Shown here in pieces: positions 1 through 7,782 of a stretch of DNA of 64,000 bases. Source of the stretch: an uncultured Bacteroidales bacterium (GTDB taxonomy: Bacteria; Bacteroidota; Bacteroidia; Bacteroidales; UBA932); assembly GCA_934717185.1 (NCBI GenBank), contig CAKUYQ010000008.1, forward strand, positions 1 to 64,000. Direction: 5' to 3'. The position numbers and the translations under genes are program-made. The notes under the pieces are model-generated. The model did not search any database. It saw nothing but the letters and a program-made list of their open reading frames with translations, and was not told the origin of the DNA. How positions within the stretch are numbered: position 1 is the first letter of the stretch; every line of letters begins with the position of its first letter.

Positions 1-29
1 CAAGTGGGAGAGTAGGTGACTGCCAATTT
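1..29 (+). rRNA. rrf: 5S ribosomal RNA, 3' end (partial)
   Basis: The first bases contain GTGGGAGAGTAGGT followed by a CTGCC end, which is the conserved 3' terminal segment of bacterial 5S rRNA. The rest of the gene, and presumably 16S and 23S, lies before the window. A strong hairpin terminator follows at once, as expected at the end of an rRNA operon. Confidence 0.85.
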
Positions 30-34
30 CAGAG

Positions 35-67
35 AGAGCATCAACATGAAAATGTTGGTGCTCTTTT
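35..67 (+). terminator. Rho-independent terminator of the rRNA operon
   Basis: AGAGCATCAACAT and ATGTTGGTGCTCT form a 13-bp stem around a GAAA loop and are followed by TTTT. It starts a few bases after the 5S end. Confidence 0.85.
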
Positions 68-272
68 CGTATATGCTACCTACTGCTCAGAGGTCTTCGC
101 TTGGTGAAGTTGCTAACGCAACGCAATAGCTTACTTCGTTCGCGCCTTACGGCTTATTAACTTCGCAAGCATTATTCAGGGCGCAATATTGGACAAAGGT
201 AAAGTTTATTGTAACTTTTTTTAGAATGCGCGTCTAAATAGAAAGTTTGTTTAACTATTAAAAATTTTTATT

Positions 273-485
273 ATGAATTTAACGGCAATATTCGTTCCTG
301 CTATTGTTTTTTTCACAATTTACAAGATAATTGAAGTTCTTACTCACAGAAAAGAGAGGATTATCATTGCAGATAAATTAGAACAGATGAGCAATTTGAA
401 TGATTCTAATCTTCCCGGCAGATTACGTAATCATAAAAAAATAACTTATTTTATTTTCCTATTCTGTACCCGATTCCTATCATAA
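273..485 (+). CDS. Small membrane protein, 70 aa, hypothetical
   Basis: It begins with a hydrophobic helix (about residues 5-20), followed by a charged segment rich in Lys, Arg and Glu. That layout resembles small single-pass membrane proteins common in Bacteroidetes. An A/T-rich leader precedes the ATG. The last 35 bases run into the end of the convergent deacylase gene, and the C-terminal residues after about position 50 look less protein-like. The original gene may therefore have been longer and been cut when the neighbouring gene was placed here. No function can be assigned. Confidence 0.4.
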   Translation: MNLTAIFVPAIVFFTIYKIIEVLTHRKERIIIADKLEQMSNLNDSNLPGRLRNHKKITYFIFLFCTRFLS

Positions 486-1686
486 GATTGTTTGGGTCTT
501 TAAAGTTTTTAAGCTGATAACCTACGTGCAAGAATATTTGTCGGGAAACAAAGGTTTTTAAAGCAAGAACTTGATAAAATCCTTTGGTATCTTCCCCTTT
601 ACGGATAATATTGAAGCCTACGCCAAAGTTAACAGAGAAGATTGGCATTGAAACTTCAGCTCTTGCAGATATACCGGCTGAAAACCGTTTGGAGAATGGC
701 TGTCTGTAAAACCTTATGCTTTCGGGACTGTAGTCGCTCCCTTCGACAAGATATTCACTTATGTTTGCACTTTCGTCATATTGTGCATCCAATGATAATC
801 CTGTTTTGAAATACCTGTTTATGCAGAACAAAGGGTTGATATTTATTCCTGCGACGCCAAATTTTCCGGGTATGAGAATGCCGTTGTTGCCGTCACTTAT
901 CCATTTTTTCTTTACTGCTCCATATAAAGAAAAATCGTACACAAAGGTGTTCCCGCTGTTTTTGGAATTTTCGTTTAATCTGTTGTTAGGGTTACCGTTT
1001 TCTGTATGTTTGCCTAACTGTCTTATTGCCCCTATCCTTACGCCAATAGTATTAAGTCCCCTGTTTGGGTATTGAGTGTTGCCGTTTGAGAAATGTGTGC
1101 CATCTATCCCAAGAGTAAAATTGTAATTTTCATTTAATCTATAGTTAAGCAGTACTGCAAGATTAATGTAGGCGTTTGCTTTTGAGCCTATCACGGTGTT
1201 GAACGGATTATCGTTATCATCAAATTTTTTCCACCCGAATGATATGCCGAAATTCCATTCGTAACCTAATGTCAGTTTGCTGTCTTGTGTTATATTGGCA
1301 ATTTTTGAGCCTTGAAAAATATACACAGCTATAGGGTTGCCAATCTCTTTAGCATTGTTGAAATTATTGTATGAAACCCCGATACCTTGATATGCGTATG
1401 GATATAATTGCCCAAAGTGAGAGTTTTTATTAAACTTAAATCCAAATTTCAGATGTCCGGATTGTGTAAAACTAATATTTGAACCTTCCATATTCTTGCC
1501 TCTCAAAAAATCGGCAGTCTGAAAAATGTATCCGGGCCTGTAATCAGCTCCTACAAAATAATAAGGTTTATTGATTGTTGTGTCTGTATGACTGCAAAAA
1601 CTGTTGTTGGCGGCAATAAGCCCACTATGCCATAACATAGCAAGCAAGCCAAAAATCACACCTGTATTCTTTACACTTCTTAACAT
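451..1686 (-). CDS. PagL-like acyloxyacyl hydrolase (lipid A deacylase family), outer membrane
   Basis: A 411-aa protein with an N-terminal signal peptide (hydrophobic stretch about residues 9-26) followed by alternating beta-strand sequence typical of an outer-membrane barrel. THFSNG at about 197-202, followed by PN.GLN, matches the active-site region of PagL lipid A 3-O-deacylases. In Pseudomonas PagL the triad is His-Ser-Glu; here His198 and Ser200 are present, but the residue 12 places after the Ser is Asn (N212) rather than Glu. The start was placed at the ATG at 1686; the frame extends to a TTG at 1728, but that would add 14 polar residues before the signal peptide. It is the last gene of a minus-strand series metH-metF-lipoprotein-this gene. 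The substrate is unproven. Confidence 0.65.
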   Translation of the reverse strand: MLRSVKNTGVIFGLLAMLWHSGLIAANNSFCSHTDTTINKPYYFVGADYRPGYIFQTADFLRGKNMEGSNISFTQSGHLKFGFKFNKNSHFGQLYPYAYQGIGVSYNNFNNAKEIGNPIAVYIFQGSKIANITQDSKLTLGYEWNFGISFGWKKFDDNDNPFNTVIGSKANAYINLAVLLNYRLNENYNFTLGIDGTHFSNGNTQYPNRGLNTIGVRIGAIRQLGKHTENGNPNNRLNENSKNSGNTFVYDFSLYGAVKKKWISDGNNGILIPGKFGVAGININPLFCINRYFKTGLSLDAQYDESANISEYLVEGSDYSPESIRFYRQPFSKRFSAGISARAEVSMPIFSVNFGVGFNIIRKGEDTKGFYQVLALKTFVSRQIFLHVGYQLKNFKDPNNLMIGIGYRIGK

Positions 1687-1736
1687 AAATGACAAGCTTT
1701 TAGTGTTTTCAACTTTTAGTGTTTCCAATATGATTT

Positions 1737-2711
1737 CTATTGTATTGTATTTTGTGTTACAGTATAGCCTGTTGGTTCACTACTGTGATATACTCCTCTG
1801 ATTATTTTTTCTTTACCGCTTTTTGAGCCCTTCAGATAGAGAATATACTCCGTGGAAAGCGTAATATACTGTACATTTAAACAAAATTCTACTTTGGTGT
1901 GTGGCGGTATGGTATAATTGGAGTTCTCTTCTGTATTAAGGTAAACAAACATAATACTCTGTTCCAAATTTGAATAAAACCTGCACTTTAGCTGTTGTAT
2001 TATAGCTTTGCCATCTTTTACCTGTGGTATTGAAATAGGGGTGGCCCCAAATGAATCATCTTGCATATATGTAATTGAGCTGTTGAATATTGCCGTGTAT
2101 TCAAAATTATCTTTCCAGGTAATTTTCCCTGTTATCTCTTTGTCTCCTGTATTATTAATGGATACTTTGTCAATTAGGGTGTTGCTCCTCTCTATTTTGG
2201 AATTTTCAAGGTTAGGGTATTCAATTCTGTCTACAATATATGTATCATCATTTTCAACTATGACTTTGAGACTTTTTATATCATATTCATTCCCGACAAC
2301 TATGTATAGTATAAAATTGCTCAATACTGAATTAGAGCCCATTATGAGTGTAAGTTCATTTGGTTTCTCTCTTCTTATACTGAACTCTATACCATTGTGG
2401 CTATATGTTACATAGCCTAATCCTTTAAGTAATTTGCCCTCTTTTTGATCTTGTTCAACTCCGTTAAGATCAAATGCTTTGGCTTCGGAAGAGTTTATCT
2501 GCATCATACTGTCATAAAAGTACTCTACATCCCAATTCCCGCTTTTGAATTTTACAGTTAATGTGTCTAACGTGCCGTCTATGGTATAATCCATAACTTT
2601 TGGAGCATAATCATCTACAAAAACATCTTTGTTGCAGCTTGTAAATGTTACAATCATTGAGATGATAAACATTAACCGCCATGCCACCGTATGTCTTGAA
2701 TTTTCTCTCAT
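1737..2711 (-). CDS. Lipoprotein of unknown function, 324 aa
   Basis: The N-terminus has a basic/polar start, a hydrophobic helix and a lipobox ending in FTSC (Cys at about 26), so it should be a lipid-anchored envelope protein. The rest is beta-rich with no motif I recognise; the Asp/Asn-rich, strand-like pattern suggests an immunoglobulin-like surface fold. It lies 18 bp after metF and 50 bp before the deacylase on the same strand, so it is probably co-transcribed with both. Confidence 0.7.
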   Translation of the reverse strand: MRENSRHTVAWRLMFIISMIVTFTSCNKDVFVDDYAPKVMDYTIDGTLDTLTVKFKSGNWDVEYFYDSMMQINSSEAKAFDLNGVEQDQKEGKLLKGLGYVTYSHNGIEFSIRREKPNELTLIMGSNSVLSNFILYIVVGNEYDIKSLKVIVENDDTYIVDRIEYPNLENSKIERSNTLIDKVSINNTGDKEITGKITWKDNFEYTAIFNSSITYMQDDSFGATPISIPQVKDGKAIIQQLKCRFYSNLEQSIMFVYLNTEENSNYTIPPHTKVEFCLNVQYITLSTEYILYLKGSKSGKEKIIRGVYHSSEPTGYTVTQNTIQ

Positions 2712-2729
2712 AATAGGAGGGTATCAGGG

Positions 2730-3692
2730 TTAAAAAACTGCTTTTACAATCTTGGCAACATTGTCTGTATTGCCCATAGTGTAAAAATGAATAACAGGCA
2801 ATCCCGCGGCTTTAAGCTCCTTAGCCTGCATAATTGCCCATTCAATACCTAACTCCTTTATATGTTCATTGTTCTTGCAGAGCATAACCTCACGAACTAA
2901 TGCTTGTGGAATGTCAACGTGGAAAGTCTGGGGTAGGATGGTAAGTTGCTTTAGTGTGCTCAAAGGCTTTATGCCCGGGATGATTGGAACATCTATCCCG
3001 GCTCTTCTACACTGTTCAATAAAGTTGAATATCTTATTATTATCATAACATAATTGAGTAACAACATAACTTGCTCCTGCGTCAACCTTCCTCTTTAAGT
3101 TCTCTATGTCCATCTCAAGATTTGCTGCTTCCGGATGTTTTTCCGGGTAGCCGGCAACACCAACACAGAAATGAGTCCTGTAATCATGTTGTTTCTCATC
3201 ATCCAAATAGTAGCCGCGATTCATGGCTGCTATCTGCCCTACAAGTTCGTATGCATGTTCCCAACCCTGCCTTTTGGCAGTGTACCGTTGTTCACCTCTC
3301 ATTGCGTCTCCTCTAAGTGCCAATATGTTGTCTACCCCAAGCAGATCCAGATCTATAAGCGCATCCTCAATGTCGTATTTGGTCATGCCTCCGCAGATAA
3401 GATGCTGTACAACCTCAATATGATATCTCTTCATTATGGCTGCAGAAATTCCAACCGTTCCCGGTCTGTTCCTTACAATATGCTTCTCCAACAAGCCATC
3501 CTCTCTCTGAATATATTCCGCCCCTTCTCTCTGAAAAGTCACATTTATATATGCTGGATCAAACTCTGCCAATTTATCTATTGCCTGAAATATCACTTTG
3601 GGGCTTTGTCCTTTAAGCGGTGGCAGCAACTCAAAAGTCATTCTGGTTATTCCATCTGAAACCGCCCTGTTAATACAATCAATTATCTGCAT
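2730..3692 (-). CDS. metF: Methylenetetrahydrofolate reductase
   Basis: A 320-aa cytosolic flavoenzyme that reduces 5,10-methylene-THF to 5-methyl-THF, the methyl donor for MetH. Recognisable family segments are FELLPP near the N-terminus, VTFQREGA, the DNILALRGD motif (about residue 120), the central TQLCYD segment (about 212-217) and PGIKP (about 240). Length is normal for bacterial MetF. Its start is 19 bp after the metH stop, so metH and metF form one transcription unit that closes the methyl-transfer cycle. Confidence 0.93.
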   Translation of the reverse strand: MQIIDCINRAVSDGITRMTFELLPPLKGQSPKVIFQAIDKLAEFDPAYINVTFQREGAEYIQREDGLLEKHIVRNRPGTVGISAAIMKRYHIEVVQHLICGGMTKYDIEDALIDLDLLGVDNILALRGDAMRGEQRYTAKRQGWEHAYELVGQIAAMNRGYYLDDEKQHDYRTHFCVGVAGYPEKHPEAANLEMDIENLKRKVDAGASYVVTQLCYDNNKIFNFIEQCRRAGIDVPIIPGIKPLSTLKQLTILPQTFHVDIPQALVREVMLCKNNEHIKELGIEWAIMQAKELKAAGLPVIHFYTMGNTDNVAKIVKAVF

Positions 3693-3711
3693 AACTATTT
3701 ACAATTTTTGT

Positions 3712-6700
3712 CTATGTTCTATTGATTAACTTCCTTATTATATCTGCCTTCATTCCCCTTTTCCTTGAGTACTCCTCCATCTGATCATCTCCAATCTTTC
3801 CAACTGAGAAATATTTTACCTCAGGGTCTCCAATCATAATTCCACAAAGGGCTTCGCCAGGATCTATCATAAAGTTTTCTGTAAGCCGCATTCCTGTATT
3901 GTTCTCAACATCAAGTATTTCAAAAACATCTTTTTTTAACGAATGATCCGGGGTTGCAGGGTAGCCAAAGGCAAACCGCCTGCCCTTGTACTTCTCCTTG
4001 ATAATATCGTCGGGAAGCATACCGTTATCCTTCTCATAACCCCAAAGTTCCTGCCTTATTTTATAGTGAATAGTCTCTGCAAAGGCCTCTGTTAACCTGT
4101 CACACAGTAATTTACTCATTATGGCATTATAATCGTCCCCTTTTTCCTTAAATGTATTTGAGAGTTGTTTAAGTCCTATTCCGGCTGTTACCGCAAATAA
4201 AACAATATAGTCTTTGGCTGTTCCCATTGGGGCAATGTAGTCTGCAACGCAAAGATTTTCTTCATTTTCTGCCTCCTGGTTTCTTAATTGCGGCAATAAT
4301 CTGCTTCCCGACAAAGTATCTACAATTATGTCGTTGTCTCTGCTGTTTGCCGGAAAGATGCCGATTACACCATTTAGGGTTAGAAGGTGTTCATCTTTTA
4401 TCTGTTTTAGTAATCTGTTTGCATCTTTGTAAAGTTCTGCCGCTTCCATCCCTTTTTGAGGTGAGTCTAAAATTTGCGGGTAAGCACCGTTAAGCTCCCA
4501 TGCCGAGAAGAGATAGCTCCAGTTGATAAGCGGTTCCACCTCTTCAATGGGGAAATCCTTGTAGACGGCTATTCCCAAGCTGTTGGGCTTTACAATATTA
4601 TTGAGATTCTTTTTGTGTCTGCACAGCATTGCTTGCAAAATGTCCTTTGTCTTATGACCGTTTTGCTGATTTAAGTAGTTGTCCCTCAGTTCTTTTTGGT
4701 TATGCTTAATCTCCTCTATATAACTTTGTCTATTGGTACCTTTCAGCCTGTTTAAAATGCCGGCATTGTCTGAGGCGTTTTTGCTGTGAACTACAACTCC
4801 GGAATAGTGAGGTGCAATTTTTACCGCTGTGTGAAGGGCAGATGTGGTTGCTCCTCCAATCACTACGTCTACCTTTATACCCCTTATTTCAAACTCCTTT
4901 ACAACCATAATCATCTCCTCCAATGATGGCGTTATAAGACCGCTTAGACCCACAAAGTCTGCTCCCCACTGCATGACTGCATCTGCAATGGTATTGGGGT
5001 CAACCATAACTCCCAAATCCTTAACGTCATAGCCGTTGCAGGAGAGTACCAATGAAACTATATTTTTCCCAATATCATGAACATCCCCTTTAACCGTTGC
5101 CATAATAACTTTCCCAACCTTTGAGCTGCTTGTCTCTTTCTCCTTTATATAGGGTGAAAGAGCTTCAACGGCCTTTTTCATTACCCGAGCGCTCTTTACG
5201 ACCTGTGGCAGGAACATCTTTCCGGCGCCAAACAATTTGCCAACCTCTCCCATTGCGGGCATTAACAGCGTGTCTATCAATTCAAGAGGTGAGCACCCTT
5301 GCTTTTCAAAAGCATTTATGACGTAGTTTGCAATATTGTCGTCTGAGCCTTTTATAATGGAGCGTTTTATTCTCTCTTCAACAGGCAGGCTGTCTAACAG
5401 TTGTTCCATTGTCTTGTTAGAATCTTGCTGCGCAGATTCATCTTTGATTTTTTGTGCGTAGGCAGATAATCTCTCTGTTGCGTCTGCTCTTCTGCACAAA
5501 ATTACATCTTCGCACAGCTCCAAAAGTTCCGTTTCTATGTCTGAGTATATCTGCAGCATTCCTGGATTTACTATACCCATATCCATTCCCGCCTTTATGG
5601 CATGGAATAAAAAGACGGAGTGCATTGCCTCTCGTACTTTGTTATTGCCTCTGAATGAAAATGAAAGGTTACTTACACCTCCGCTTATCTTTACACCCCT
5701 AAGATTCTGCTTAATCCATCTGCAGGCGTTAATGAAATCTAACGCATACCTGTTGTGGCTCTCAATTCCTGTGGCAACTGCCAATATGTTTGGATCCATT
5801 ATTATATCCTCTGCAGGAAAACCGTTATCGGTAAGTAGTCTGTATGCCCTCTCTGCAACCTCTGTTTTTCGCTCAAAAGTGTCTGCCTGTCCCTTTTCAT
5901 CAAAAAGCATAATTACCGTTGCCGCACCATATTCATGTATCTTCAGTGCCCGTTTTATAAAAACATCTTCCCCCTCTTTTAGTGATATGGAGTTGACTAT
6001 GCTTTTTCCTTGGGTACATTTTAATCCTGCCTCCAACACCTCCCATTTTGAGGAGTCTATCATAACAGGAATTTTGGCTATTGATGGCTCGGATGCTATT
6101 AGATTGAGGAAAGTGGTCATTGCCGCCGCTCCATCTATCAAACCGTCGTCCATACATATATCTATCACCTGTGCCCCTGATTCAACCATATTCTCTGCAA
6201 TTTTCAAAGCCTCTGCATAGTTTCCCTCCCTTATGAGTCTTGCGAATTTTGCGGAACCTGCAACATTTGTCCTTTCACCTATATTAACGAAGTTTGTATT
6301 TTCGGTTATAGCGAGCGGCTCAAGACCGCATATGATGGTATTGCGTTTTGTTACATGATGTTTTCTTGGGCTGTATCTGCTTATCCTGCTGCTAAGGGCT
6401 TTAATATGTTCCGGTGTTGTTCCGCAACACCCTCCAACAATGTTCACTATACCCAATTTAAGGTACTCCTCCAGATCATTTGCAAACATCTGCGGAGTCT
6501 GTTCATATTCCCCCATTACATTCGGCAGCCCTGCATTGGGATGTACAGAGATATTATACTCGGCAATATCTGAAAGTATTTTTATGTAGGGTAGCAGCTG
6601 TTTTGCCCCAAATGAACAGTTTAATCCAATAGAAAAGAGTTTTGCATGGTTTAGTGAGTAGTAAAATGCTTCCACTGTCTGGCCTGCAAGTGTTCTTCCG

Positions 6701-7401
6701 CTGTCTGTAAGTGTTCCGGATACCATTACAGGAATCTCAATACCTTTTGCTGAACATACCTCGTCTATTGCCATAAGAGCCGCTTTGGCATTGAGCGTGT
6801 CAAAGACTGTCTCTAACATTAATATATCCGCACCTCCGTCTATAAGACCTTTTGCCTGCTCCATATAGGTCTCTTTTAATATGTCGAATGTTACCGAGCG
6901 CTCAGCCGGGTTTTCTATATCTGCCGCAATTGAGCAGGATGCCCCGGTGGGGCCCATGGTTCCGGCAACAAATTTAGGCTTGTGAACATTTGGACTTTTT
7001 GATGCTTCAGACGCTTTTGATGCGTTGATGGCGATGGATGCTTCGGAAGTGTAAAACTTACTTATGGATTTTTTAGCCAATGTGGCGGCGGCAAAGTTTA
7101 TTTCATATACATACTCTTGTAAGTTATAGTCATTTAAGGAGATAGCATTGCTGTTGAATGAATTGGTTGTTATTATATCTGCACCTGCAAACAGATACTG
7201 CATGTGAATTTCCTCTATTACAGATGGTTTTGTAATTGAAAGAATATCGTTGCATCCTTTTAGATTGGTGTTGTGGTTGCAGAATTTCTCTCCTCTAAAA
7301 TCCTTTTCTGTTAAGTTGAATTTCTGAATCATTGTCCCCATTGCACCATCCAATAGCAAAATGCGGTCTCTTGAGGCGTTAACAATTGTATCTTTATTCA
7401 T
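3712..7401 (-). CDS. metH: Cobalamin-dependent methionine synthase
   Basis: A 1229-aa full-length MetH. Domains in order: homocysteine-binding domain (GAMGTMIQ at the start; Cys ligands in GLNCSFGA and GGCCGTTPEHI), pterin-binding domain (FVNIGERTNVAGS, about 370), cap and B12-binding domain (GDVHDIGKNIV with the cobalt-ligand His, about 755) and the C-terminal reactivation domain. The enzyme transfers the methyl of 5-methyl-THF through cobalamin to homocysteine. The first domain carries a Ser/Ala/Lys-rich stretch (about 115-140) that looks like a local low-complexity insertion. The start ATG lies 17 bp after a dispersed palindromic element (7419-7525), which should be part of its leader. No cobalamin riboswitch was recognised. 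Confidence 0.96.
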   Translation of the reverse strand: MNKDTIVNASRDRILLLDGAMGTMIQKFNLTEKDFRGEKFCNHNTNLKGCNDILSITKPSVIEEIHMQYLFAGADIITTNSFNSNAISLNDYNLQEYVYEINFAAATLAKKSISKFYTSEASIAINASKASEASKSPNVHKPKFVAGTMGPTGASCSIAADIENPAERSVTFDILKETYMEQAKGLIDGGADILMLETVFDTLNAKAALMAIDEVCSAKGIEIPVMVSGTLTDSGRTLAGQTVEAFYYSLNHAKLFSIGLNCSFGAKQLLPYIKILSDIAEYNISVHPNAGLPNVMGEYEQTPQMFANDLEEYLKLGIVNIVGGCCGTTPEHIKALSSRISRYSPRKHHVTKRNTIICGLEPLAITENTNFVNIGERTNVAGSAKFARLIREGNYAEALKIAENMVESGAQVIDICMDDGLIDGAAAMTTFLNLIASEPSIAKIPVMIDSSKWEVLEAGLKCTQGKSIVNSISLKEGEDVFIKRALKIHEYGAATVIMLFDEKGQADTFERKTEVAERAYRLLTDNGFPAEDIIMDPNILAVATGIESHNRYALDFINACRWIKQNLRGVKISGGVSNLSFSFRGNNKVREAMHSVFLFHAIKAGMDMGIVNPGMLQIYSDIETELLELCEDVILCRRADATERLSAYAQKIKDESAQQDSNKTMEQLLDSLPVEERIKRSIIKGSDDNIANYVINAFEKQGCSPLELIDTLLMPAMGEVGKLFGAGKMFLPQVVKSARVMKKAVEALSPYIKEKETSSSKVGKVIMATVKGDVHDIGKNIVSLVLSCNGYDVKDLGVMVDPNTIADAVMQWGADFVGLSGLITPSLEEMIMVVKEFEIRGIKVDVVIGGATTSALHTAVKIAPHYSGVVVHSKNASDNAGILNRLKGTNRQSYIEEIKHNQKELRDNYLNQQNGHKTKDILQAMLCRHKKNLNNIVKPNSLGIAVYKDFPIEEVEPLINWSYLFSAWELNGAYPQILDSPQKGMEAAELYKDANRLLKQIKDEHLLTLNGVIGIFPANSRDNDIIVDTLSGSRLLPQLRNQEAENEENLCVADYIAPMGTAKDYIVLFAVTAGIGLKQLSNTFKEKGDDYNAIMSKLLCDRLTEAFAETIHYKIRQELWGYEKDNGMLPDDIIKEKYKGRRFAFGYPATPDHSLKKDVFEILDVENNTGMRLTENFMIDPGEALCGIMIGDPEVKYFSVGKIGDDQMEEYSRKRGMKADIIRKLINRT

Positions 7402-7418
7402 ATAGCTACATTGTGTTA

Positions 7419-7525
7419 AGTAATCTTAAAAAATAACTTGGTAATCTTTAATTGTCTTTTCGGTCTATATTTCTTTTCTCAAAAATACAGCTAAATCTTT
7501 ACCAACTTATTTTTTAACGCTTACT
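7419..7525 (-). repeat. Palindromic leader element R1 (107 bp)
   Basis: The full-length member of the family: left end AGTAATCTTAAAAAATAAC, right end AACGCTTACT; the two ends are imperfect inverted repeats of about 33 bp around a core containing GTCTTTTCGGTCTATA. It lies 17 bp before the metH start, with the AGTAATCTT end next to the gene. A candidate -7 element for metH (minus-strand TATCTTTG, 7588-7595) is upstream, so the element would be transcribed. Confidence 0.85.
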
Positions 7526-7667
7526 AAATAGTAAGGAGCTGCTTTTGGTATGCGATAAATTTAAAGCAACTCCCAATTTTACGTGTGCAAAGATATTTAC
7601 TTTATTGGCAAATAGCTTCATTACGCGCAATATGTGAATTATTTGTTAATAACTTTATATGGGTTTA

Positions 7668-7699
7668 TTTGATAATAACTGCATCTGTTTTTAATTTTG
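7668..7699 (+). promoter_or_regulatory. Candidate Bacteroidetes-type promoter for nrdD
   Basis: TTTG at 7668-7671 and TAATTTTG at 7692-7699 are separated by 20 bp, matching the Bacteroides -33/-7 consensus. The nrdD start is about 84 bp downstream. The rest of the 7402-7782 gap holds element R1, a possible metH -7 site and one TTGTCGGGAA motif (7740). I saw no NrdR box. Confidence 0.55.
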
Positions 7700-7782
7700 C
7701 ATCAACCCGAGGTATCGTTTGGTAAACAGCCCGGATATTTTGTCGGGAAGCGGAATATTGTTATTATCAATTGGTTAAGGTT

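Noticed and set aside
121..210. tRNA or other RNA gene after 5S
   Set aside because: Some partly self-complementary sequence (GAAGTT...AACTTC) but no cloverleaf or known RNA core.
5537..6220. 227-codon plus-strand reading frame opposite metH
   Set aside because: It lies entirely antisense to a conserved methionine synthase domain, has no recognisable motif, and its composition mirrors the metH codons.
7419..7525. Cobalamin or SAM riboswitch upstream of metH
   Set aside because: The leader is occupied by a dispersed element also found before genes unrelated to methionine; no B12-box-like or SAM riboswitch core was seen.
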